Both the position numbers and the translations under genes were made by a program. Shown one piece after another: positions 1-10,376 of a DNA stretch of 32,966 bases. Under the pieces are notes generated by a model. That model searched no databases. It was not told the DNA's origin and saw only the letters and a program-made list of their open reading frames with translations. Source of the DNA: Isohypsibius dastychi (taxonomy: Eukaryota > Tardigrada > Eutardigrada > Parachela > Isohypsibiidae); NCBI GenBank assembly GCA_034696485.1, contig JAQIWT010000127.1, forward strand, positions 1-32,966. Reading direction: 5' to 3'. Every line of letters begins with the position of its first letter. Position 1 is the stretch's first letter.

Positions 1-11
1 AACCGGCTGCT

Positions 12-887
12 ATGACGTTTGCTCGGCGTATTGGTGAAACTGCTAATTTTGAGCATAGATCCACACGCTACGCGGGATCGGCCATTCACATGTACTACGG
101 AGGTACAAAAAGAGATAACCTCATGTACACTCCATTCCACTTTAATCCTACCAAAAGACCATTTTACGGAAATTGCTACCGTGATAACATGGACTATGAA
201 TTGACTGTTGTGGTCGGGTATGCCCGGACAGCTATGTATGGGAGCTCCTGTGGCACAATCCGGACACTGCGTGAATCAAATGTCCTAACTGATGCCATCC
301 TGGTTCCCCGAAGTGGCTGCGGTATTCCAGTTCACCGCGTGATTGTTTCGGCTCAGTCGCAGTTTTTTTATGCTGCGTTCAGTGGAAATGCGTCAAATAA
401 TTCATCGGAGAAAATCAAGATTTTGATGGACGTTGATTCGAGTGTTTTGAGTGCTTTTGTCCGTGTCATTTACGGATCCTGCTTAGATGAATTGCCGACG
501 GAAATGCTGCAGAATATATACGTGGTCGCCGGAAAATACGAAGCCGGATGCATTGAGCAGCAGGCCAAAAGTACGCTGTTGAAGCGAAAATTGAAACTGG
601 AGGAGCTGGTCAGTTTCTATATCTTCGCAAAACGTCACGGCGAGAAGGATCTCAGAACGAAAGCATTGAAAAGCATCATCGCATATCGGGAGAAACTCTT
701 CATGAACGGAGGGCTGGATGATACAGACGGATATGATAAAAATGATTTTGAAGAGTTCGCAGAAGATTTCGCGAACGATGTCAGACTGAGTTCAGTCTTC
801 AGGGAGTTTTCTGAGTCAGAGCTTTTCTCAACTGTTAAAAGCTATGAGAATTTCAAAGATCGGAAATTTTTGTATATTGTGCGGTAA
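12..887 (+). CDS. BTB/POZ (BTB-BACK-like) domain protein, possibly 5'-partial
   Basis: Single open exon of 291 codons ending in TAA. The frame stays open to the window edge, so the ATG at 12 may not be the true start. Residues about 87-190 read as a BTB/POZ fold: a 'LTDAILVP' opening, the 'VHRVIVSAQSQFF' strand-helix that is the BTB hallmark (H then S), and the 'FVRVIYGSCLDELP' segment. Residues about 190-285 are helical and acidic and resemble the start of a BACK domain, without Kelch repeats. The first 85 residues are unlike BTB and rich in Tyr, Arg and Asn. BTB-BACK proteins usually dimerise and act as CUL3 ubiquitin-ligase adaptors; that role is inferred from the family. An AATAAA lies 140 bp past the stop (1027-1032). 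Family call good; start and specific orthologue unknown. Confidence 0.75.
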   Translation: MTFARRIGETANFEHRSTRYAGSAIHMYYGGTKRDNLMYTPFHFNPTKRPFYGNCYRDNMDYELTVVVGYARTAMYGSSCGTIRTLRESNVLTDAILVPRSGCGIPVHRVIVSAQSQFFYAAFSGNASNNSSEKIKILMDVDSSVLSAFVRVIYGSCLDELPTEMLQNIYVVAGKYEAGCIEQQAKSTLLKRKLKLEELVSFYIFAKRHGEKDLRTKALKSIIAYREKLFMNGGLDDTDGYDKNDFEEFAEDFANDVRLSSVFREFSESELFSTVKSYENFKDRKFLYIVR

Positions 888-1026
888 CTAGCAGAGGCAT
901 ATTCAGCACGTCATCAGCTATTTTATCATGAGTTTGTGCGTTCAATGACTGTTCGTTTTTAAGCCTAACGTAAAAATCCTATGTGAATTTAAACAAATAA
1001 TTTTTTTATTGCAAAGCGAGGTACAG

Positions 1027-1032
1027 AATAAA
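1027..1032 (+). terminator. Poly(A) signal for the BTB gene
   Basis: Canonical AATAAA located 140 bp after the stop codon of the BTB-domain gene. It is the first AATAAA on this strand after that stop. Position is reasonable for a short 3' UTR; no cleavage site can be read. Confidence 0.45.
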
Positions 1033-2360
1033 TTTAAAGAAGAGAATTCGAAGTGCTCGTACGTATTTTTTACGAAATGTGAATTAACGAGAACGGAATA
1101 TATACAACCTGGTAATAACCAATGTGAGAATGAATATTTTTCGATAAAAAAATAGTAATAATAATCTAAGACAAGACATTTATCGCTCCGGTAACTTGTG
1201 TGAATCCGTCGTTTTCGTCGATCAGATTTTCTACAACTTCGAAATGATCGCGACCGATTGGGTCAATTGGACTTTTCTGCAATACTGTACCAGCCGCTTT
1301 TTTATTGCCTGTTCGCATGCTTGAAGAATTATATCCCTGGTTTATTAGATTTGATACCTCTCACTCTAAACTGATTTGATTGCGAGAATTTCACCACAAT
1401 TTTATATCCATGACAATTTCTTTGGCAATTGTTTTGGCAGTTTATAGTGATCTTTTAATTGAACGGAAACTATGAAAGATTTTGAATTACTGTAAATCTC
1501 AGAAAACATGACTTTTTTGTGTCGTGCATGAAGTATTCCCTCAGCCTCTTTTTTAAAAACGAGGGAACTTCCAAAACGGTCACGAAAATGTCGAACACCG
1601 AGTTGCTCGAAATTCTTGGCCGATTGTTAAACACAACTCACAGGGCTGGGCTGCACGCCGGAACAAAATTACAGTATTATGGTAGATTTGCAGGTCGCGT
1701 TTTCCCGGAAGGAAGTCGGCACACTGACCATGCGAATGTATTTTAGAGTTCGCAAAAATTCTTCTCCGATCGCTCGGCAAAACACTGTCTTGTCGTTTTC
1801 CATCGGTTTCTATTATCGGACGAAGAAACAAGTTGAAAATAAAACCCTGACAATCTTGTGATTATTAGCCGTTCGACTCAAACTAAACATCACCGAAGAA
1901 AGCGACCTTGAATTCCTTTTGTGGTAAAACGCTGAGGATGCATTACTCGATCGATCACTCTTATTATTTCGAGTTTGCTCTCCAGGCATCAGACAGAAAA
2001 CACCCACTTCCTTCGCGGCCTTTCCAAGATATTTTCTTGCGCGACCGTTTTTGATCCTAATTAAACGCGACATTTCTAACGTTTAGATATCAAGACGCTG
2101 TACAAATCAACTCATCAGTCCACGTAATGGTATACATACAGTACATCTTTATTTAAAAATGCGAACGAACGTGCCTCCATTGAAAGACATCCTCTGGCTC
2201 CTACTTGCTTCACTCTAGGAATCGACCGGAAATGTCACGGGCTTGGCGCGTAATTGATTCTTCACTTTTTTAGTTTGTCCTTTCTGCTCCCAATCAGGCA
2301 ACCAAACATCGTTTGGAAATCGATGCGCATTCCCTCGGAAAACCCTCGAAGAACAAACGG
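1033..2360. other. Gene-poor interval with no convincing gene
   Basis: AT-rich sequence. Short open frames occur on both strands between 1519 and 2073, including an 86-codon minus-strand frame starting at an ATG at 2073, but none resembles a known domain or has a convincing splice context. A minus-strand AATAAA (plus-strand TTTATT near 2150) could end the minus-strand candidate gene at 2361-2731. An alternative minus frame ending at a TAG at 2215-2217 also reads as protein-like (contains 'FPNDVWLPDWEQK') and may be an alternative last exon of that candidate. Confidence 0.5.
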
Positions 2361-2731
2361 CTATTTTCCAACTGGACACTCAATCAAATCTGAGCGTGAG
2401 TCGGACCGCCACATAATATCTTGATCACTGTCCATCAGGCCCCGCCAGAACGTGTGCACCTGTGCAACTGACAATTGTGAGACAATTGTGTGACATTGTG
2501 AGCATTGTTTTAAACGTAATACGTTTTCTGAAGAACTCTGGATGATTTTCTTGATATCGAGTAACAACGAATACTTTCCAGTTCTTTGACCATCTCATAT
2601 TTCTTATTTGGTTCATGGAATGGACACGGGGAATTGACGGCCTGATCTCTACATTTTTCATTGGGGAATATGTTCGTTTGTTTTGGGAAAATACGTAGCG
2701 CTCTGTTTTTTCTTCCCGAATTATTTGGCAT
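2361..2731 (-). CDS. Candidate small two-exon gene, unknown function (87 aa)
   Basis: I do not recognise this protein. ATG at 2731 with exon 1 at 2731-2575 (157 nt, donor GTATTC). Exon 2 is 2467-2361 (acceptor ATTGTCAG, stop TAG at 2361-2363), and the intron is 107 bp. The phases agree and give 87 residues. Exon 1 is basic with 'CPFHEPNKKYEMVKELE'; exon 2 contains 'VHTFWRGLMDSDQDIMW'. There is no obvious membrane segment. Its ATG lies 72 bp from the ATG of the divergent ARL-like gene, so they would share a bidirectional promoter. The exon model is not unique: another minus frame ending at 2215 could be used instead. Support is coding-like composition plus compatible splice sites only. Confidence 0.35.
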
Positions 2732-2803
2732 TGTGAAGTCTGGATTCGCATTTCGGTGCGCATATTTGTGACATTCAGATTGGAATAGAATTATTTCGGC
2801 AAG

Positions 2804-4232
2804 ATGCTTCCGTGGACTCTTCCCACTTTGCACCAGATTATTCGTTCGGATGTTTTCGACTGGAATATTTCTCCGGTGTTGCCTGTGATAAGTACGGCTG
2901 CCTTCATCGTCATTTCCGGATATTATTGGAATCAACAACAGAGAAGAGTTCAGATTTTGCCCGGATCTCGAATATGCAATGTTCCCAACTGGAAGAGCTT
3001 GAAAAAAAGAAGGCGCACTTTGTTGATCACACCGCTGACAATCTCCGAGGTAATTGCTGGCTTCGACTAATTGCTATTATTTCTGTGTTATTTTTGGAGC
3101 GGTGAACGGATTTTAATCGGTTGACAGGGATTGATGCATGTAGTTTGAAAGTTCAGCAAAATTCGTTAAATATCTGTTCAAATGAATTTATTTTTATTTT
3201 CTAAATGTTATAAATGTTATAAATTTTTTTACCTAAATCTCCCTTTTTGGAAGGGATGATTTTCGTAATGGTGCTATCCTTTTAAAACTTTGGTTTAATC
3301 TCAGTAGTATTTTTCTGCAGCGGTTCGGGCAAAATATGTTGTTTTTATCCAGGTTCCGCCGGAAGACCGGAAGCGAAATATTATTATTCTCGGATTAGCC
3401 GGCGCCGGTAAAACTGCGTTCCTCCAACGATTACTCCATTCCAAAGACGGAAACAGTTCGCGAGTTTATGACGACCCCGAACCAACACTAGGAGTCAAAA
3501 TGACTAGCGTCGAACGACACGGACTCAGAAATAATTATTACGAAGGTCACTTTAGTGATTTCCGGTTCAAAACCAACTGTACTCTAAAAACTGATCCAAA
3601 AATCGTTAATGATTTCCATTCTATTTTCAATAATTAAATTTCATCATGGGACGTGCTTCTTTGATATTTCTCAAATTTTCCCTCGAAAATTTATGACTCT
3701 CATGATGTCACGATTTCATTCGTTTCTAATACCAAGTAATTTGTTTTTCAATTTTCAGTGGGTGGCGCGGACAATACGAGAGCTTTCGTCAAGGAGTTCC
3801 TCCATTTGGCCAATTTAGTTGTTTTTGTTGTCGACGCCGCGTCAGATGACGAGGAATTGCAATCAGCCAAGCAGTATTATCAGCTTATATCACAGAAATC
3901 CGATTACTTTGGACCAATCGTTGTTATCGCCAGCAAGCAGGTTCGCCAAAATTCCCATGATTAGCATACAGTAGAAATTGTGTTTTTTCTTGATGGATTA
4001 GGATTATCAAAATGCTCGATCGGTGCGGGAAATATACGATCGCCTAGAAGTCTCCGATTCGGATGATGTGCATATCCTTCCTGCCATTTCCGCTCCGAGG
4101 TCGTTTGGGGATGCGACTGAACGAGATCAGCTGACGGGAATTGAGGATGACAGTCGGATTGCTCCGAAAACGACGGATACGAGAAATATTCAGACGCTGA
4201 TGGAAAATCTACTTTATCGAACTTTCGTTTGA
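2804..4232 (+). CDS. ARL10: ARL10-like Arf-family small GTPase with N-terminal membrane anchor
   Basis: Four exons: 2804-3049, 3353-3545, 3759-3940 and 4002-4232; 283 aa. Residues about 24-42 form one hydrophobic segment, as at the N-terminus of ARL10. The P-loop is GLAGAGKT (96-103). Switch I contains PTLG (T127). Switch II is E-VGGAD (146-151): the usual Asp of DxxGGQ is Glu and the Gln is Ala, so intrinsic GTP hydrolysis may be weak. 'VVFVVDAASD' follows, and the base-recognition motif is SKQD (205-208, Ser for Asn), split by intron 3. The alignment to ARL10 ('EIGGSQNLR...KEF...VFVVDSAD') is what separates it from SRP receptor beta. Donor 2 is GTCACT, weak but fixed by phase. A different N-terminus is possible (frame used from 2974 with acceptor 3320). 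The gene is convergent with HIGD2A. The exact orthologue (ARL9 or ARL10) is uncertain. Confidence 0.75.
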
Positions 4233-4424
4233 ATGTTCTGTTTATTTGTTCTTTGCAGCCTTTATAAACACACAGCAATATTCTGAAAGATATATTTTCC
4301 CGTTGCACTTTTTGTTCAGATTTGGGATAAATGATAAGAGACACATGAAAAAAACGTGAGGAGAATCTAGAAGAATTCTCGACGAAAACATGATCAACTG
4401 ATCGAGAATTCGGATGTAGCAGAT

Positions 4425-4430
4425 TTTATT
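4425..4430 (-). terminator. AATAAA overlapping the HIGD2A stop codon
   Basis: On the minus strand the last codons read AAA-TAA-AAT, so the stop TAA (4428-4426) sits inside a canonical AATAAA (4430-4425). If used, the 3' UTR would be only tens of bases. Another minus-strand ATAAA-containing stretch occurs near 4240 and is an alternative. Confidence 0.4.
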
Positions 4431-5105
4431 TGGCTCTTGCGCCAATTGCGACAACTCCTCCGACCAGCGCAATTACCGTGAATGCTGAAAATAAAAGCGA
4501 GTTTATAAGAAACTAAATGAGCTAAAAACCAAAAATTCAAAATCTTAATTGGAGAAATCGCTTTTTTGTTCGATTATTTTTGGCATTTTTTTGAAACAAA
4601 AAAAACACGAGAACAGACGGTTTCAATGAGCAAAATTCTATAAGAGTAAAATTCTTAAATTCTCATTCTAAATTCCAAAATTCTAGTTGCACACATCTGA
4701 CCATGAATTTAATATCCTTGACTTACGTACCTTGCGCAGCAACTCGAGCTCGCATCATATACTGGCCCATTTGTTTATTCCCCGTTTTCATCGTGTATAT
4801 TCCCACTGTTAGTGCTGCTGTAGTCAAAAGTACACCTGCAGAAAACCAGTGCAACATAAACAGCGAAATAAGAAATAAGGTAAATTTTTAAAAGTTGGCA
4901 AGTTTTTCATTCTCATGGAACATCCGGATCAGTAGTATGGTCTCTTACCAATAGGAACGAGGGGGTTCGCTGTCGTTTTTCGATACATCTTTTCCTTCAT
5001 CGTTTCGGGATGCGTGAACTGGGTGAAAGCGGAGGCATCAGGAGCACGCACCCAACGAAGTTCTGGATCCGAAGAAGAAGGATAACTCAATGACTGCTCC
5101 CCCAT
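4426..5105 (-). CDS. HIGD2A: HIG1 domain protein, HIGD2A/Rcf1 type
   Basis: Exons on the minus strand are 5105-4949, 4835-4731 and 4484-4426. The product is 106 aa, the same length as human HIGD2A. HIGD2A/Rcf1 is an inner-mitochondrial-membrane protein that helps assemble and regulate cytochrome c oxidase and respiratory supercomplexes. The sequence shows 'KEKMYRKTTANPLVPIG' before transmembrane helix 1 (about 47-66). A matrix loop follows with the exact HIG1 signature Q77-x3-R81-x-R83-x3-Q87, and then transmembrane helix 2 (about 88-104). Q at the first signature position is typical of the HIGD2/Rcf1 branch rather than HIGD1. Introns are 113 and 246 bp. The start ATG is the first in frame. 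A possible 3' splice site (CTTGCAG) lies about 40 bp upstream, so the 5' UTR may be spliced. The gene is divergent from PTCD1, with 495 bp between the start codons. Confidence 0.93.
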
Positions 5106-5600
5106 TTTCCGGCAACGATGAGATTATATCACCTCCAAAATAATCTGCAAGGATCTGTAGAGTCGCTGCCGATTATTCTCGGAAGAAAAAATAAAAAGAA
5201 TGAAATCAAAATCCACCGAATATGCTTTGTTTACATCCTTGCGCATTGGAGTAAGGGGCCTTGATTTGGTTACCACCGTGAAGGTCGAGTTTAGGTTACT
5301 CCACCGTGGTACCCTTGATGGTTCAACGGGAATTCTGTACTGTTTTCAGATATCAACTAAAATTAGTTGTTTCAAAATTTTAATGGTTTTTTAAGCAGTC
5401 AAAACAGTGATGTTTTTGGCTGACGACGATCATAAAATAAAAGGTCACTTATCTAACACAGCTACCAGTTACTGGTTACTGGTTACCCAAACAGAACCAA
5501 AACAAATTTAATTCGCAACTTTAATCCGGATTATTTATTTATTTCTGAAATGCTTAGCTCATGAAAACTCGTGCGTTTGTTTGACCCTTTGATCGAAGAT
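5106..5600. promoter_or_regulatory. Intergenic/bidirectional promoter region between HIGD2A and PTCD1
   Basis: Separates two divergent nuclear genes for mitochondrial proteins, so it probably carries both promoters. No TATA box is clear. It contains a short tandem array of GTTACTG units near 5467-5486 and two similar 'TTAC...CCACCGTG' segments near 5269-5310. A 64-codon open frame at 5200-5394 has no recognisable domain and I do not treat it as a gene. Confidence 0.45.
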
Positions 5601-8600
5601 ATGATTTCGACGAGATTTTGTAAATCTGCGCTCCCGGTTCAACCATCCCATCTGAGCTGCATCCGTTTTGTATCGCTGGAAACTCAACCGGAACCAACTT
5701 CAACGAAAACTCGCAAAAAGCCTCTTCGTCCCAAAGCATCCCACTGGCAGCCTGGATCAATCGACGAAGAATCTTTAGTCACCCGCGCAGGAAATATTGA
5801 CCCGGATAAGTTTGGACTGCTGAGAAAAGCGCGGGAAGCCAGACCACCGAGAAAGCTGGAATGGATAAAATCCAAAGTGAAATCCAGAATATATGGAGAA
5901 GTTCCTCAGGAATCTGAATCTGTGTCAAGTCTTTTATCGCAAGATCTGCCGGATAATGGACGGAATCGCGATGAGACCTCGACCCGGATGCAACAAGATG
6001 ATTTTGGGAAACTTAATTCTTCGAAACCGAAAAATGCGAATAAAATTTCCGACCAGCTTTCCTTTTATCCAAACCTGGAACAAATTCAAGATGGTGAGTT
6101 TTTCGAGAAATTTTATCTGAATTCGAGTGTTTGAATTTGAGTTTCAGTTTAAATATGCAATGTAATTTTTTCCCCAAAAAATGGAGAATAATTTGTTTTT
6201 TGTTTTTGTAGAAACTGATTTGAAGATCGAGGATCTCGAACATGACATATTTGGGACGATAGCCGATCCTGACTGGAGAAATCTGCAAAAACTGGAAGAT
6301 GTTGACGAAGACGCAGCAGCTGTCCGCGAATTACCTTTTCGTCAGAGACCGTGGTTTTATCTGGTTAAAATTCGCAAATTCGTCAAAAACGATAACGTAA
6401 GTTTGTTTTACACTCAGAATATTTTTATTAATTTTTTGATAAGATTTGTTATATATTCTTCGAATAAAATGCTCTGATTTTCTTTTCGTTTTCCTGATTT
6501 TAACTTTTTGCAATTTCAGCTTCCGGCGGCGTTAGAGTATTTTGAGGTGAAAATGAGGAAAGAAGATCAAGCTCGGCCATTACGTACGGTTTATGATATG
6601 TTGATTGCCGCTTGTGGAAGAGCAGGATATACGAAAAAGGCGTTCAGTTTGTACAACGATGTAAGTTTGGTTCGTGAAACAACGTCACGTTTATTTTATC
6701 ACCGTTATTTTCAGATGAAAATACGCCAGTTCTTCCCGGTTAACTCAACGTTTGTCGGGTTGTTCAATGCATGTGCTGAATCTCCCCATAAAGAAGATGG
6801 CTTAGAACGTGCTAGGAAGCTTCGCGAAGAACTACAGAGAAGAAATCACATGCCGAATCAGATTGTGTATCACAGCATGATTAAAGGTTTGTACTTTGGT
6901 TATCATTGGAATTTTGTTTCTGAAATTCTAAAAGATTGTCATTTAAGTACAAATTTTTTTTATTGAAATTATTTAAAAACGATAAACCAAATTAAACAAT
7001 AAATTGAGAATTCATGAATTAATAATGTTCGATCAGGTTGTTGAGTATGGTACAGTAAATAAGATTTATTGAAAGTTATGAAAGGGCATACGATAAAACC
7101 AAAACAGACGCAACTTACGGAAATTTCATTTACTTTTTGTTATTTTCAGCGTTCGGAAGATGCGGAGATTTGTTGACAGCCTTCCAGTTGGCGGATGAAA
7201 TGCGCGAAAATAGAATAACGTTGGACGACCAGACGTTTTCATTTTTGTTCATGGCTGCAGTCAGCGATAAATTATCTGGATTCAAGCATTCAGTCGAGGT
7301 ATGAATTTTTATCATTTCATTTTTTAATGGAACCAAAGCCTATTTCTCAATTCGGCATCAATTTCCGAAAATTTGAGTCAGAATCTCGCGTTTTGACAGA
7401 TCTGGCGTTTTATGATTAAAAGCGGTGTCAAACCGACTTTATATCATTACAACCTCCTTCTGAAAGCCGTTCGGGATTGTGGAGTGGGACCGGAAGGATT
7501 CCTTAATGAGCTCCTGCCTCCGAGCCACGATCAAGTTGCGGTGAAGGGAAATGTGATGGAAATGACGCTGATTGACGAGATAGACCAAAAACGTGAACGG
7601 TAAGTTGTTTTCACCAATTGCAGAAATTATTTCACATCCAAAAATTGCACAAAGATTCTGAAGATTGAAATTAGTTTGTGATGATATTTATATTAATAAA
7701 CCAATTATCCTTGAGAAAAGTTTGTTTTTACCTTTTCGAATTTTTCTAGAACATCTAAATTATAATGTTTATTGTTCAAATGATTTCAGGTGACACCCTG
7801 TTAACTCTTTTAATTACTGTAATTTTTCGTTTTTTTCAGCCAGTTTTCTTTGAAGGCAGTTTTTGTTTTTCAGGAATGCTGCTGACTTCCGGCGGCAAAT
7901 AGCGATGGATCAATACTTGAACCGTCCGAAAGATGACCAGGAACCGAGGTTAACTTTGAGGCAGAGAAAACTGATGAAAAAAGCGGAAGAGGTCGACCCC
8001 GAATCGGTGACCGGACAAGAATTCGCGCAGAGACTTGAGTATCTGAAGAAGAAGAAAGCGAGATGGTGGGAGGAGGAGGCGTGGAATGTTGTAGCATGGA
8101 ATAATGTGGAGCAGCCGGGAAAAGTTGATCTTCTTTTACCGCTGGAAGCGCAGGCTCGCACTTCAGTCATTGCGTTTAACCAAGTCCAGACACCTCAAGA
8201 ACGAATGGAACTTTTGGGAGGTTATCCAGGTAACGCGTTTGATAAATGCTACCATTAATGAGAGCAAAGTGAGTGTGATCAAAACGTTTTTGCGTTCGAG
8301 AATTAAACATTTCTCATTGCTTTGTACTGCTTTTGTCTTTGATAAATTGTGGGAGTTGAACATTGAACAAATTCAGTACGATTAACATTTTGAAAATTCA
8401 AATATTTTGAATTCAAATGTTAATGTGTTCCGGTTCGGAAAACGAGTTTGGTTTTTAAATTTGTTAATGTTTAGAATTGCGCTTTTTTGTTGGTTTTTCC
8501 GTGATTTACTCTTGGCTCTTCTTGATGGTTTGGATCGTAAGTTATTACTAATCGAATAGATAAATACTTTAATTAAATTAGCAAGTAATTCAATTTTCGT

Positions 8601-9781
8601 ATCCTGTTAGTCTAATTAATTTATTTTGAGAATATCTGATCGTACTTTTTATTTGTTTCTACCTCCGGCGATTTTGAATTTTTTATTAACCCAGCTGTTC
8701 GATCTCTTGCGGTTGTTTATATCGCGAAGTGACATAAAAGTATGTTTGATCTGCAGAATTTTTACGGAGGATGGCTCGTGACGGGGTAGTTCCGGACCTG
8801 AAGTGTCTCACCCAGTTGATCGAAGTTTTACCGCCCACCATTCAAGGAGACCTCGATGTGATCGACATTGCGAGAGGGTCACGAGTTAAAATGGACATGG
8901 ATTTATATAACACAATGATAAAAAGACGACGCATGCTCAGAGACTATGATGGCTCTCAGGTAAATTACACAAATTAGAAATACATGACGACCTTCAACAA
9001 AATCATTTTCTTTTAAAAATATTCAAATCTTTAAACATTATGGTATAAATCAAATTTTGAAGTATTATTAAAATAATTTAAATTGAATATTTCCTAGTCA
9101 GATAAAAGATATAATTGATTTCTCGGTTTTTAGCACATCCGGAGACTGGCGAAAGAAGCGGGCTTGCGTCCGAACGAGATGACCTTTGGTTGTTTAGCCA
9201 TCGGATGTCGAACTTGGCGGGAAGCACAAATACTATTTGAAGATATGGAAGTATGTGTTTCTCAAATTTCTATAATGTTTTGCTGAATTTCACTTCAACG
9301 TTTTTTTATTATTTGTTTTTTTTTTGCAGTTGGCGAATGTGACTCCAAATATCCGAATGATGGGCGCGCTGATCAACCAAGCTTGTTACGATATGAATCC
9401 GCAGTATTTGGTGAATCTCATGTCGAAGATGCAGAAACTTCAAATGGAACCGGATGTGAAGCTGTTGAAAAAGATTGAACAATTCAGAAATAATGTTCGA
9501 AAAGCTTTGCTGGGAAAAGTAAGGAGAAAAGTGAAGTCTGGAATACGGGACTCATTTGTGTTTTTTAGGAACGGAATGAACCGTTACCGGAAGTGATGGC
9601 TGAAGAGAGATTCAAAGTAGGATGGGAGAAATTCAGTTTGTACTATGAACCTTGGCTGCAGAAAATGCCAGTTGCGGAAGAAGCGGACCCCTGGAAGCCA
9701 TATTATTATCGAGAGCGACCGGAATTCGATCGAGAGAATCCCCCGTCAGCTAAAGTTCCTCCGTCAGCTAAAGTTGCTTAA
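5601..9781 (+). CDS. PTCD1: Pentatricopeptide repeat protein PTCD1 (mitochondrial)
   Basis: Eleven exons: 5601-6093, 6212-6396, 6520-6660, 6715-6886, 7150-7298, 7400-7599, 7874-8229, 8757-8959, 9134-9250, 9330-9518 and 9569-9781. All phases agree; 805 aa (human PTCD1 is 700). PTCD1 is a mitochondrial-matrix RNA-binding PPR protein affecting leucine-tRNA levels and 16S rRNA/large-subunit maturation. The first ATG is at 5601; the N-terminus is basic and Ser-rich, as expected for a mitochondrial presequence. Helical PPR repeats are visible: 'TVYDMLIAACGRAGYTKKA' (about 242-260), 'VYHSMIKAFGRCGDLLTAF' (about 323-341), 'YHYNLLLKAVRDCG' and 'DLYNTMIKRRRML'. An 'FGTIADPDW' segment (about 179-187) precedes the array, as in PTCD1. 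The extreme C-terminus carries a tandem PPSAKV repeat. AATAAA follows at 9822-9827. The orthologue call rests on repeat layout and flanks recalled from the family. Confidence 0.88.
9743..9775 (+). repeat. Tandem 18-bp duplication at the PTCD1 C-terminus
   Basis: The 15-bp core CCGTCAGCTAAAGTT occurs at 9743-9757 and again at 9761-9775 (period 18 bp). It encodes consecutive PPSAKV units just before the stop. The copies match over the core, which suggests a recent slippage duplication. Confidence 0.85.
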
Positions 9782-9821
9782 ACTTTGTACGAGATGGGAA
9801 AATTCGGTCGATGTAAAAAAT

Positions 9822-9827
9822 AATAAA
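9822..9827 (+). terminator. Poly(A) signal for PTCD1
   Basis: Canonical AATAAA 40 bp downstream of the PTCD1 stop codon. Confidence 0.6.
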
Positions 9828-9834
9828 CCGAGAA

Positions 9835-10131
9835 CTATGCATCAAATTTGACTTCCGGTTCCTTCAACGGAAAATGTTCCGAAATCAACTCCATGAGCTT
9901 TTCCTTGAATCGTGATATTCGGCAGACAAAGTTTTCTCGACATGAAATTCGCCAGTTTGTGCCAATTTCTTTGTCGATTTCTGGTTCGGCCTCTGGACTA
10001 GGAGTGCGAGCAGAGACTGTCCGAAGTAGAAGTTGTTATAAATTCCCCTGATTTCAAAGCCAGAAGGGGGGGGGGTGGTTGGTGCTTCCCTACGCCACTG
10101 TACCTTACCACCGGGATGTCACTGTTTTCAT
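9835..10131 (-). CDS. Possible short minus-strand gene, unknown function
   Basis: The minus strand holds an open segment ending in TAG (9837-9835) whose translation looks protein-like, e.g. 'GTNWRISCRENFVCRISRF' and 'KEKLMELISEHFPLKEPEV'. A simple model is exon 1 10131-10109 (ATG; donor GTAAGG) joined to exon 2 9997-9835 (acceptor CTCCTAG). The phase is correct and gives 61 aa. Other acceptors (for example before 10014) and more upstream exons, in a frame open between 10207 and 10392, are possible. I do not recognise the product. It would end inside the PTCD1 3' region and start about 250 bp from the divergent DDRGK1 ATG. Only the last exon has reasonable support. Confidence 0.25.
10066..10075 (+). 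repeat. Run of ten guanines
   Basis: A G10 homopolymer followed by TGG, the longest G run I see in the window. It lies in the PTCD1-DDRGK1 interval, inside the intron of the proposed minus-strand gene. Confidence 0.85.
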
Positions 10132-10376
10132 CACCGTCCCACGTAAACGTCCATACAGACAGTTTCAAATGTGCAGTTGAGTTGAGTGACAAATCTTTCT
10201 GACGATCTAGTCTGGAACTATTCCATGGCGTTTCTGGGAGATCGTGTTACAAGCTCGTGATTTCTTTCCATCGGAGATTGAGACTTGAGACTCAAGAAGA
10301 CGATTCCTGGTTTGCGTGATTTCCTTCTGCGCGATTCTGCTTACTTTGAACCATCTAAGCAGATTTCGAGAGGAGA

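Noticed and set aside
2510-2938. 142-codon minus-strand open frame over the start of the ARL gene
   Set aside because: The part beyond the ATG at 2731 overlaps the ARL first exon and reads as its shadow. Only the portion from 2731 was kept, inside the two-exon candidate.
2804-4232. SRP receptor beta subunit
   Set aside because: N-terminal anchor plus GTPase fits at first sight, but E-(I/V)-GG, KEF and VFVVD spacing and the KQD site align better with ARL10.
5200-5394. 64-codon plus-strand frame with its own ATG
   Set aside because: No domain, no polyadenylation context, and lies in the presumed HIGD2A/PTCD1 promoter.
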